Positions 1 to 5,991 of a stretch of 6,404 bases of DNA are shown here, in pieces. The notes under the pieces were generated by a model. That model saw only the letters and a program-made list of their open reading frames with translations, searched no databases and had not been told where the DNA came from. Every line of letters begins with the position of its first letter. Within the stretch, counting starts at the first letter, position 1. This stretch comes from an uncultured bacterium. GTDB lineage: Bacteria; Bacillota; Clostridia; Oscillospirales; Ruminococcaceae. Where the stretch lies: NCBI GenBank assembly GCA_934845495.1, contig CAKWRB010000077.1:1-6404 (forward strand). Reading direction: 5' to 3'. The position numbers and the translations under genes were made by a program.

Positions 1-462
1 GTTATAGAGGTCGATGCCGTAGGTTTCGTCCACCGCGTCGGCAAAGTCCTCCTCGCTGATGGTGTACTTGCCCTCGTAATAGGGGGAGAGCTCATCGTAC
101 TCGCTGTCCACCGGCTGGAGGTAGGGCAGGTTGGTGCCCCACACCGACTTGGCGCTGGCGGTGGTGCCGCAGCTCACCGAATGGTAGACGGCATTGATGT
201 AGTCGCCGTTGTAGTAACAGGCCTCGCCGAATACCGCGTCCACTGCCTTCTTCACCTCCCGGCTCACGCTGCTGCGCAGGTTCACCGCCGGGTAGATGCC
301 CACCTGGTTGGAGTATTTTACATAGGTATAGGTGGCCACCACCTGGGCCTTGATCGCCTCGGGGTGCAGGGCGCCCCGGGTCTCGCTTTCGACAATCTCG
401 CTCACCAGGTCGTAGGCATTCATCCGGGTCAGGCGGCCGTTGTACATCACTGCCAGCTCCTC
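1..462 (-). other. SpoIID/LytB-type lytic transglycosylase domain of the fusion (partial)
   Basis: Residues 640-793 show the SpoIID/LytB pattern. LVSEIVESETRGALHPEAIK aligns with the family segment V-V-A-A-E-M...P-EALKAQAVAARTYA, putting the presumed catalytic Glu at E666. ACYYNGDYINAVYHSVSCGT aligns with the G-x-x-Y-x-G-x-x-I-x-A-x-(Y/F)-H-S-x-S-x-G-x-T segment, with H733 and C737 in the region that holds zinc ligands in SpoIID structures. A VWG..LPYLQPV segment follows, also typical. The domain continues past the left edge, so completeness cannot be judged. Confidence 0.85.
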
Positions 463-2379
463 GTCTGCCAGGTCGCCGTCCACCTCGTGGTCGTCCTCCT
501 CTTCCTCCTCGGAACTGGAGGGGCGGCTGGGGCGCGGCGGCCGGCTGGAAGAACTGGACGAGCTGGAGGAACTGCTTTCCGGCTGACTGGAGGAGCTGGA
601 CGGACTGGATGAGCTGCTCTCCGGCTGACTGGAAGAGCTGGACGAACTGGGCGAACTACTCTCCGGCTGGCTGGAGGAACTGGTGGAGCCGGACTCCTCC
701 TCGGCATAGGGATTATCGCCGCCATAGAGGTCGTACCAGATCCGGGGCATGAGCGGGTTGGGGGTCTTGTAGGCCTTGGAGATATCCACTTCCGGATCCT
801 CGCCATCCCGCACCTTCCGGGCCACCACCACAAACCGTGCCTCGGTGAACTCGTAGGAACAGGTGGACAGGGTGATGAGCCGATCCCCGGGCTGGACATC
901 TACCCCGGTGGTGATCAGCGAGCGCTCCCGGACATTTTCCACATAGTCCATGAAGGTCTCCTCGGTGCCGTCCAGGAAGTTGAGGTAGTCGAAGATGGGG
1001 CCGTCCTCCGAGCGGGTATTGGCAACAAACATGCCGAACACCTTGTACTCTCCCAGCTCAAAGACACTGTCGAACTCCAAAACGGGATGCTCCTTGTAGA
1101 AGTTCATATCCCGGTACTGGAGCAGTGTTTCAAACATGGTGCCGGTGCGCATATTGTGCCCGTACACGATGGTGTTCTGGGTGGTGCGCAGGTTGGTGCG
1201 GTAGTCCACAAAGGGGGTTCCATTCTCATTCTCCTCACCATCAAAACCACGGCGGAGGTAGTACTCGTTATCGGTATACTGTACCACCGGATAGGAAAAA
1301 TCGGTGCCCTCGATCTCCAGATAGCCCACCACATCGGGGTTCTGGCTGTAAAACTCCTCGAACTGGGGCAGGTAGTCCCCGGGCATTCCATTTTCGTAGC
1401 TGGGCAGCTCCTCGTCCGAGCTGTCCTCTTCGCTCTCCTCCGAACTCTCCTCAGAGGAGACTGAACTGCTCTCCGGCTGGGAGGGCTTCTCTTCGCTGCG
1501 TCCAAGCAGGAAAAAGCCGCCTGCCGCAGCCAGGATCAGCAGCAAAGCCGCTGCTCCGCCGATGAGCCACCGGCGGTGCGGCTCCTCCCCGGCAGTCTGT
1601 CCGGAACGGGAAGGCTCCGGATTCTCTGGGGGCAGCAGTGGGCTGCTCTCCGGTTCCGGCTGCGGCTCCTCCGGGTCGGGCAGGAAATGCTCGGCGGCTT
1701 CCGCCCCCAGATAGAGCAGCCCCCGTTCCGGCGCAATAAGCCGCAGCCGCTGCCCTGCCCCGGTGGAAACCAGATTGTATTCCAGCGCCATGGGCAGGTT
1801 TTCTCCATCCAGCTGGCGGTAGAGCTGCTGAGGGTCCACCCCATCTGCCGGCAGTTCCATCGTGTAGATCTCCCGGCCCAGGAAGCTGCCCAGGAAGGCA
1901 TATCCCTCCCGGAGCAGCAGCGGCAGGAAGGATTCGGGGTCGCCGGGCAGGCAGAGGATCGCCTGCTGCCGGCTGCGCAGGCCAAAGCCGCAGACACCGC
2001 CGGTTCGGAACACCTCGGCAATGGCTGGCACCTCGGCCAGCTCCCCGGGGGCAATCCGCGCCTCGGGGTGGGCCCGGCACCAGGCCTCGGCATCGGCCAG
2101 CGCATCGGGGTCGATGCGGGTTTCCAGCCCCAACCCCCGGGTGAGCAGCCGCCGCAGGCCGCCGGGGTGTTCCAGGTCGCCGATGGTCACCAGCACCTGG
2201 CACTCCTCCAGGGCATCGGCCAGGGCATCGAACAGTCCCTCGTCCCGGGGGTCCAGGTCCAGCGGGGTCACCACCAGACCGGTCACCGCCGCCAGTTCCC
2301 GGCGCAGTGCGCCGGCCAGCGGGCTCTGTCGGTCGGCCACACGGACCGCAGGGGTCAGACCAAGCAGTACTGCTTCCAT
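1..2379 (-). CDS. CinA-like domain / TM / class B sortase / SpoIID fusion protein (3' end outside window)
   Basis: Translation from ATG 2379 is open for 793 codons to the left edge. GGAGG at 2391-2387, 7 nt upstream, fixes the start. Domains in order: CinA-like MoCF fold (about 1-160) plus a CinA_KH-like segment (about 165-220); Pro/Glu linker; one transmembrane helix (271-292), preceded by HRR, giving N-inside topology; Ser/Glu-rich stalk (295-325); class B sortase (about 330-535) with catalytic H408 (VYGHN), C507 (TLSTC) and R515; Ser-rich repeat linker (563-625); SpoIID/LytB domain (about 640 to beyond 793). Sortase B enzymes anchor proteins to peptidoglycan or pilins; SpoIID domains cleave glycan strands as lytic transglycosylases. 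Both would act outside the membrane. The gene lies 33 nt after thiI and is probably cotranscribed with it. The sortase and SpoIID calls are secure; the CinA-like call rests on pattern similarity. No substrate is visible, and any further domain lies outside the window. Confidence 0.9.
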   Translation of the reverse strand, partial: MEAVLLGLTPAVRVADRQSPLAGALRRELAAVTGLVVTPLDLDPRDEGLFDALADALEECQVLVTIGDLEHPGGLRRLLTRGLGLETRIDPDALADAEAWCRAHPEARIAPGELAEVPAIAEVFRTGGVCGFGLRSRQQAILCLPGDPESFLPLLLREGYAFLGSFLGREIYTMELPADGVDPQQLYRQLDGENLPMALEYNLVSTGAGQRLRLIAPERGLLYLGAEAAEHFLPDPEEPQPEPESSPLLPPENPEPSRSGQTAGEEPHRRWLIGGAAALLLILAAAGGFFLLGRSEEKPSQPESSSVSSEESSEESEEDSSDEELPSYENGMPGDYLPQFEEFYSQNPDVVGYLEIEGTDFSYPVVQYTDNEYYLRRGFDGEENENGTPFVDYRTNLRTTQNTIVYGHNMRTGTMFETLLQYRDMNFYKEHPVLEFDSVFELGEYKVFGMFVANTRSEDGPIFDYLNFLDGTEETFMDYVENVRERSLITTGVDVQPGDRLITLSTCSYEFTEARFVVVARKVRDGEDPEVDISKAYKTPNPLMPRIWYDLYGGDNPYAEEESGSTSSSSQPESSSPSSSSSSSQPESSSSSPSSSSSQPESSSSSSSSSSSRPPRPSRPSSSEEEEEDDHEVDGDLADEELAVMYNGRLTRMNAYDLVSEIVESETRGALHPEAIKAQVVATYTYVKYSNQVGIYPAVNLRSSVSREVKKAVDAVFGEACYYNGDYINAVYHSVSCGTTASAKSVWGTNLPYLQPVDSEYDELSPYYEGKYTISEEDFADAVDETYGIDLYN
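547..672 (-). repeat. Three 42-nt / 14-residue Ser-rich tandem repeats in the sortase-SpoIID linker
   Basis: SQPESS begins at residues 570, 584 and 598, an exact 14-residue period (3 x 42 nt). The rest of each unit is Ser, with one Pro in the first two units. A fourth SQPESSS copy stands alone at residues 300-306, just after the transmembrane helix on the other side of the sortase. Ser is written with several different codons, so the copies are diverged at DNA level. The tract probably acts as a flexible wall-spanning spacer. Confidence 0.85.
775..1392 (-). other. Class B sortase domain of the fusion
   Basis: Residues 330-535 carry the class B sortase layout: a helical entry (PQFEEFYSQNPDVVGYLEI), the TDFSYPVVQ strand, the TPFVDYR segment, catalytic His 408 in NTIVYGHNM, catalytic Cys 507 in LITLSTCSYEF, and the transition-state Arg 515 in ARFVVVARKVR. 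All three active-site residues are present, so activity is expected. The sorting motif it recognises cannot be read from this window. Confidence 0.93.
1504..1566 (-). other. Single transmembrane helix of the fusion protein
   Basis: Residues 272-292 are an uninterrupted Leu/Ala/Gly/Phe stretch (LIGGAAALLLILAAAGGFFL and flanks). It is preceded by H-R-R-W and followed by a strongly acidic Ser/Glu stalk. By the positive-inside rule the 270-residue N-terminal part is cytoplasmic and everything after it is extracellular, which is the normal signal-anchor topology of sortases. Confidence 0.88.
1720..2379 (-). other. Degenerate CinA-like (MoCF + KH-like) N-terminal domain of the fusion
   Basis: Residues 1-220 follow the layout of CinA N-terminal halves: a start strand (MEAVLLG), a helix (ADRQSPLAGALRREL) where CinA has DtN..L...L, then DALEECQVLVTIGDL in place of R-D-vIttGGLG, then LPGDPESFLPLLL in place of the CinA PGvPsE segment. 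A following stretch (REIYTMELPADGVDPQQL to QRLRLIAPE) resembles the CinA_KH module. The GG-G-T-DD signature of ligand-binding MoCF domains is lost (GDLEHPGG here), so catalysis is doubtful. No CinA C-terminal deamidase domain follows; the transmembrane helix comes instead. A role as an intracellular sensor or scaffold is inference. Confidence 0.65.
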
Positions 2380-2412
2380 CGGTTCACCTCCATGTCTCAT
2401 ATCCTGCATGAT

Positions 2413-3591
2413 TTATCGTTCCGGGTAAGTAAACATCGTCTCCACCTTGGAGAGGGCATCGGCCAGCAGGGCCTCCTCATCCAGGTTCCGCTCTGCCCGC
2501 AGCACGTCCCGCAGTTTGGGCTTGGTGCGGGGGTGACGGGGTGTAAAGACGGTGCAGCAGTCCTCGTAGGGGAGGATCGAAGTCTCAAAGGTGCCGATCT
2601 TCCGGGAGATGGCAATGATCTCGTTCTTGTCCATGCCGATCACCGGACGCAGCACCGGCAGCTCACAGGCCACATCGGTGCAGCCCAGGGCATACAGGGT
2701 CTGGCTGGCCACCTGGGCCACGCTTTCTCCGGTGATCAGGGCGCCGCAGCCGTTTTCCTGGGCCAGACGCTCGGCAATCTTCATCATATACCGGCGCATG
2801 ATGATGGTAAAGTACTCCTCCGGGCACTTATCCCGGATCTCCTCCTGCACATGGGTGAAGTTCACCACATGCAGCTTGATGCGTCCGGCGTATTCACACA
2901 CCTCCCGGCAGAGGGTGATGACCTTCTGCTTGGCGTACTCGCTGGTGTAGGGCGGTGCGGCAAAGTGGATCGCCTCGATCTCCAGGCCGCGCTTGGCCAT
3001 CATATAGCCCGCTACCGGGCTGTCGATGCCGCCGGATACCAGCAGCATGGCCTTGCCGCTGGAGCCCACCGGCATACCGCCGGCGCCATCCAGCTGGGGG
3101 CCGTGGATGTAGGCAGCCTGATCGCGCACCTCCACAAAGACCACCAGGTCGGGGTTGTGCACATCCACCCGCAGATTCGGGAAGCGGGAGAGCAGGTAGC
3201 CGCCCACCTCGGCAGCGATCTCCGGGGACTTGAGGGGGAACTTCTTGTCCGAGCGCTTGGCCTCCACCTTAAAGGTGCGGATCTTCCGCAGTTCTTTTCC
3301 CAGATATTCCTCGGCGGCGGCGCAGATGGTGTCCATCTCCTTTTCCACCACACAGGCACGGCTCAGCTTGGAGAAACCGAAGATGTGCTGCAGGGTCTCC
3401 ACGGCATCGTCCATGTCGATCTCCTCCGAGAGGGGCTCGGCATACATGGTGGACTGAGCCCGGGTGAACTTGAAGCTGCCTACATCGCGGAGACGGAACT
3501 TGCAGTTCTTGACCAGACGGTCTTCAAAGGTGCTGCGGTTGAGGCCCTTGAGGGCGATCTCCCCCGCCTTGAGCAGGATAATCTCTTTCAT
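2413..3591 (-). CDS. thiI: tRNA 4-thiouridine synthase ThiI (short form)
   Basis: The 392-residue protein matches ThiI along its whole length: an N-terminal ferredoxin-like region (MKEIILLKAGEIALKG), a THUMP tRNA-binding domain (about 60-165), and a PP-loop ATP pyrophosphatase with SGGIDSP at 186-192. The PYEDCC motif at 341-346 holds the cysteine equivalent to the catalytic Cys344 of E. coli ThiI. The enzyme adenylates U8 of tRNA and replaces oxygen with sulfur to give s4U; some homologues also supply thiamine thiazole sulfur. The C-terminal rhodanese domain of the E. coli form is absent, as in Bacillus subtilis, where a dedicated cysteine desulfurase encoded next door (NifZ) donates sulfur. 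The same arrangement is seen here: the desulfurase gene ends 29 nt upstream. The ribosome binding site, GAGG at 3607-3604, is 12 nt from the ATG, rather far. An in-frame TAA just upstream of the ATG (with only a CTG between) rules out a longer ATG start. Confidence 0.97.
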   Translation of the reverse strand: MKEIILLKAGEIALKGLNRSTFEDRLVKNCKFRLRDVGSFKFTRAQSTMYAEPLSEEIDMDDAVETLQHIFGFSKLSRACVVEKEMDTICAAAEEYLGKELRKIRTFKVEAKRSDKKFPLKSPEIAAEVGGYLLSRFPNLRVDVHNPDLVVFVEVRDQAAYIHGPQLDGAGGMPVGSSGKAMLLVSGGIDSPVAGYMMAKRGLEIEAIHFAAPPYTSEYAKQKVITLCREVCEYAGRIKLHVVNFTHVQEEIRDKCPEEYFTIIMRRYMMKIAERLAQENGCGALITGESVAQVASQTLYALGCTDVACELPVLRPVIGMDKNEIIAISRKIGTFETSILPYEDCCTVFTPRHPRTKPKLRDVLRAERNLDEEALLADALSKVETMFTYPER

Positions 3592-3620
3592 ATCGTACAG
3601 TTACCTCGTTGTAATTTGAT

Positions 3621-4763
3621 TTAGGAGCGGGCACGGGCCAGGGTATCCAGTCCCAGCTGGAGCTTTTCCAGGAAGGCATCGATGTCCGCCTCGGTGTTGT
3701 GGGCATTGAAGCTCAGCCGGATGGCCGAATCGATGCGGCGGTGGGAAAGCCCCATGGAATCCAGCACATGGCTGGCTGCCCCCTTGCCGCAGGCGGAGGC
3801 ATTGGAGATGTAGATGCCATACTGCTCCAGATGGTGGAGCATGGTTTCGGAACGGATGCCCTCCGCCGAGAAGTTGAGGATATAGGGGAAGGCATTCTCC
3901 GGGGAATTGAGGACGATGCCGGGCATGGAGCCGAGCTTTTTCCGGGCATAGGCCTGCAGCCGGGAAACGGCCTCCCAGTCCTGCTTGATGCTCTCGGCCC
4001 GGAGCTTTGCGGCATAGCCCATACCGCAGGCCAGGGGCAGGCTCTCGGTGCCGGGGCGCAGGCCGTTCTGCTGGGCGCCGCCGTAGATGAGCGGGTCGAT
4101 GCGGGTGCCCTTCTTCACATAGAGGGCGCCGATGCCCTTGGGGGCATGGATCTTGTGGCCGCTCATGGAAACCAGGTCGATGGGCAGCTTTTCCACCTTC
4201 AGGGGCAGCTTGCCATAGGCCTGCACCGCATCGCAGTGGATGGTGGCATTGGGGGCAATGCGCCGCACCTCCTCGGCGATCTCCTCATAGGGCAGCAAAG
4301 TGCCCACCTCGTTGTTGACCAGCATAAAGCTCACCAGGATGGTATCCGGGGTCACCTGGGAGAGGAAGCTCTCCGCGGTGATGATGCCATGCTCGTCCGG
4401 CTTTACAAACACCGGGTCGAAGCCCTCCTCGCCCAGGCGCTTCATCGGCTCCAGCACCGAGGAGTGCTCGAAGGCGGTGGTGACCATCCGCTTGCCCCGG
4501 CGGCGCTTGGCATGGGCGGTGCCGAACACTGCCCAGTTGTTGCTCTCGGTGCCGCCCGAGGTGAAGTAGAGATTCTCCCCCCTGCCGCCGATGAGCGCTG
4601 CCGCCGACTTGGCGGCCTCCTCCATGAGCAGGTGGCTCTGCAGCCCCAGATCATAGAGGGACGACGGGTTGCCATAATGCTCCCGCATCACCTTGGTGAT
4701 ATAGTCGATGACCCGGTCGTCCACCTGTGTGGTGGCACTGTTGTCCAGATAGATCTCCTTCAA
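3621..4763 (-). CDS. Cysteine desulfurase (NifS/IscS class V aminotransferase), sulfur donor for ThiI
   Basis: This PLP enzyme converts L-cysteine to alanine and a protein-bound persulfide. With the TTG start it has 380 residues, the usual family length. Visible landmarks: the start motif IYLDNSATT (4-12), TSGGTESNN (68-76), cofactor-stacking H100 (FEHSS), NNEVGT (150-155), HCDAVQA (177-183), the PLP lysine K204 in SGHKIHAPKG, GGAQQNGLRPGTE (228-240), and catalytic C325 in NASACGKG. The SAC-type loop points to the NifS/IscS group, not the SufS group. TTG at 4763-4761 is chosen because GGGGGAG lies just upstream and homologues begin at this point. An ATG at 4811 would lie within a few bases of the predicted transcript start and has no ribosome binding site. 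Adjacency to a rhodanese-free thiI makes it the functional equivalent of B. subtilis NifZ (inference); a wider role in Fe-S assembly cannot be excluded. Confidence 0.95.
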   Translation of the reverse strand: MKEIYLDNSATTQVDDRVIDYITKVMREHYGNPSSLYDLGLQSHLLMEEAAKSAAALIGGRGENLYFTSGGTESNNWAVFGTAHAKRRRGKRMVTTAFEHSSVLEPMKRLGEEGFDPVFVKPDEHGIITAESFLSQVTPDTILVSFMLVNNEVGTLLPYEEIAEEVRRIAPNATIHCDAVQAYGKLPLKVEKLPIDLVSMSGHKIHAPKGIGALYVKKGTRIDPLIYGGAQQNGLRPGTESLPLACGMGYAAKLRAESIKQDWEAVSRLQAYARKKLGSMPGIVLNSPENAFPYILNFSAEGIRSETMLHHLEQYGIYISNASACGKGAASHVLDSMGLSHRRIDSAIRLSFNAHNTEADIDAFLEKLQLGLDTLARARS

Positions 4764-4792
4764 AATACACTCTCCCCCAGTCTCATACCTCT

Positions 4793-4807
4793 GCCGGTTT
4801 TTCCGGC
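4793..4807 (-). other. Small perfect hairpin at the 5' end of the operon transcript
   Basis: GCCGG and CCGGC form a 5-bp stem around a five-A loop on the transcript strand. It begins a few nucleotides after the predicted start of transcription and about 30 nt before the TTG start codon. It could protect the mRNA 5' end. No U-run follows, so it is not a terminator. Confidence 0.5.
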
Positions 4808-4821
4808 GCATACACGATTTT

Positions 4822-4850
4822 ATTATACTATATCTCCCAGCCGCTTTCAA
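4822..4850 (-). promoter_or_regulatory. Sigma-A promoter of the cysteine desulfurase-thiI-sortase fusion operon
   Basis: On the minus strand, TTGAAA (4850-4845) is followed by exactly 17 nt and a consensus TATAAT (4827-4822). The predicted transcript starts near 4815, giving a leader of about 50 nt before the TTG codon. No other promoter of this quality was seen further downstream, and the gaps inside the unit are only 29 and 33 nt, so all three genes are probably read from here. Confidence 0.85.
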
Positions 4851-4888
4851 ATCCTCCGGCGAATTTTTCCGGCAAAATCCGCGGTTTC

Positions 4889-4917
4889 TTGCGCCCTGCC
4901 CCCGGGTGTGGTAGGAT
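4889..4917 (+). promoter_or_regulatory. Candidate promoter of the GNAT gene
   Basis: TTGCGC (4889-4894), a 17-nt spacer and TAGGAT (4912-4917) give a moderate sigma-A match, with a predicted start near 4924 and a leader of about 40 nt. It is divergent from the operon promoter at 4850-4822, with 38 bp between the two -35 boxes. Confidence 0.5.
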
Positions 4918-4962
4918 AGGAGCATCACCGCCCCTGCCGGGGGCAAAAAGGAGCGAGATCTC

Positions 4963-5409
4963 ATGAAAACTGCAATCACCCTGCTGGAGGCGGATACCCC
5001 CGCCCTGTTCGACCGCTGCCTTGCCGTGCGGCAGGCTGTCTTTACCGGGGAACTGGGTGTTCCCGCCGAGGTGGAACGGGACAGCCGGGACTGCCTGGAC
5101 GGCGAATGCCGGCACTTTCTCATCACCCGGGGCGGGCAGGACATCGGCGCGGTGCGCTGCCTGCCCCAGGCGGATGGCACCCTGCGTCTGCAGCGGTTCT
5201 GCATCCAGCGGGACTGCCGGGGTCAGGGCGCCGGCCGCCAGACCCTCCGGGAGGTGGAGGAGCGGTTCCGCCGGGAGGGGTTCTCGGCAGTGGCACTGGA
5301 TGCAAAATGTTCGGCCCAGGGCTTCTACACCGCCTGCGGCTATGAGACGGTATCCGACCCCTTTCTGGAGGCCGGGGTCCTCCATGTGGCGATGCAGCGC
5401 CCGTTGTAA
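4963..5409 (+). CDS. GNAT family N-acetyltransferase (ElaA/YjcF-like)
   Basis: The 148-residue protein is of normal length for a single GNAT domain, which transfers acetyl from acetyl-CoA to an amine. The pyrophosphate-binding motif A is RGQGAG (86-91), after LQRFCIQRDC. VALDAKCSAQGFYTACGYE (110-128) is the usual strand plus Y-x-x-x-G-(F/Y) segment. The ending SDPFLEAGVLHVAM (131-144) resembles the G-x-x-F-x-E-x-G-I-x-H-x-x-M close of the small YjcF/ElaA-type subfamily. AAGGAG at 4948-4953, 9 nt before the ATG, supports the start. The substrate cannot be told from sequence. The gene is monocistronic: it is divergent from the sulfur operon and ends in a terminator. Confidence 0.92.
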   Translation: MKTAITLLEADTPALFDRCLAVRQAVFTGELGVPAEVERDSRDCLDGECRHFLITRGGQDIGAVRCLPQADGTLRLQRFCIQRDCRGQGAGRQTLREVEERFRREGFSAVALDAKCSAQGFYTACGYETVSDPFLEAGVLHVAMQRPL

Positions 5410-5420
5410 CCCGCCCGGCA

Positions 5421-5463
5421 AAAAAAGAGCCTGTCCCCCTGCACCGGGGAACGGCTCTTTTTT
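5421..5463. terminator. Bidirectional rho-independent terminator between GNAT and vanZ genes
   Basis: An 11-bp perfect stem (AAAAAAGAGCC with GGCTCTTTTTT) continues, after a 2x2 internal mismatch, into TCCCC/GGGGA and a loop of 7 nt. The run of T at 5458-5463 serves the rightward GNAT transcript, and the A run at 5420-5426 serves the leftward vanZ transcript. It begins 11 nt after the GNAT stop codon and ends 3 nt before the vanZ stop codon. Confidence 0.93.
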
Positions 5464-5466
5464 CTG

Positions 5467-5949
5467 TTATGCCGGTTTCTTTCCCAGCCGCCGGGAAAGG
5501 AGCCGGCGCAGCCCGGTCCCCAGGCCGCCCAGCCCCACTCCGGCCACCGCGCCGGCCGAATCGATGAGCACATCCCGGAGGTTGCCGTCTCGGCCGGGCA
5601 CTGAGAGCTGGTGCCACTCATCGGTGCAGGCAAATGCCGCCGCCAGCACCAGTGCCAGCCCTGCCGCCGCCACCGGGGAAAACCGGCGCCGCAGCAGCGC
5701 ATAGAGCAGCAGTCCCAGCAGCAGATACTCACCAAAGTGCGCCAGCTTGCGCAGCAGGTACTCCGGGCGGCCCCATCGGGCCAGCAGGGAATAGACCCCG
5801 GGCAGTTCCTCCTGGATCAACCCCAGCGCCCTGCGGGAAAGCCCCGAGGAGAGGGCGCCGCTCTGGGCGGAAAAGAGCCACACCGCCCCCATGCAGGCCA
5901 GCACCGCTCCCAGCGGGAGCAGCCAGCGCAGCCGCCTTGTCCCGGACAT
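5467..5949 (-). CDS. VanZ family membrane protein
   Basis: The 160-residue protein has four hydrophobic segments (about 8-26, 66-86, 91-109, 126-147). It carries the VanZ-family polar landmarks: FSAQSG (26-31), R67 with K-x-AHFGEY (68-75), DEWHQ (110-114), PGRDG (118-122), and D126 with IDSAG (129-133). VanZ gives low-level teicoplanin resistance in the vanA cluster; most homologues in Firmicutes stand alone and their function is not settled. No glycopeptide-resistance genes are visible around it, so this is a family call, not a resistance prediction. The ATG at 5949 is preferred over an in-frame TTG at 5964, because GGGGAGG (5962-5956) lies 6 nt upstream of the ATG and would fall inside the longer version. 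It is monocistronic as far as can be seen. Confidence 0.9.
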   Translation of the reverse strand: MSGTRRLRWLLPLGAVLACMGAVWLFSAQSGALSSGLSRRALGLIQEELPGVYSLLARWGRPEYLLRKLAHFGEYLLLGLLLYALLRRRFSPVAAAGLALVLAAAFACTDEWHQLSVPGRDGNLRDVLIDSAGAVAGVGLGGLGTGLRRLLSRRLGKKPA

Positions 5950-5982
5950 CGTATCCCTCCCCAATCATTCATTCCGGAGCCT

Positions 5983-5991
5983 ATTTTATCA
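5983..5991 (-). promoter_or_regulatory. Candidate extended -10 promoter of the vanZ-family gene
   Basis: The minus strand reads TGATAAAAT, an extended -10 (TGn plus TAAAAT) located 34 nt before the ATG. No good -35 lies at 16-18 nt; a TTGTCT further upstream is 23 nt away. It is therefore only a candidate. Confidence 0.4.

Noticed and set aside
547..672. 42-nt repeats as a possible CRISPR or intergenic repeat array
   Set aside because: The repeats are in frame inside a coding linker, have no spacers and encode SQPESS-type units.
447..899. Pro/Arg-rich minus-strand frame
   Set aside because: It is an out-of-frame reading of the Ser-rich linker and sortase end of the fusion gene.
1576..3624. 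A 682-codon open frame on the plus strand
   Set aside because: It lies opposite thiI and the fusion gene, which have clear homology on the minus strand. Its translation is rich in His/Gln/Gly/Leu without recognisable motifs, the usual result of reading a GC-rich gene on the opposite strand.
3699..4919. A 406-codon open frame on the plus strand
   Set aside because: It is antisense to the cysteine desulfurase and its promoter, with no family signature.
4764..5204. N-terminal extension of the cysteine desulfurase to an ATG at 5204
   Set aside because: The extension would cross the operon promoter and overlap the GNAT gene on the other strand; its Arg/Ser-rich sequence is not desulfurase-like.
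5950..5964. Longer vanZ-family start at TTG 5964
   Set aside because: The Shine-Dalgarno GGGGAGG (5962-5956) sits inside the extension and is correctly spaced for the ATG at 5949.
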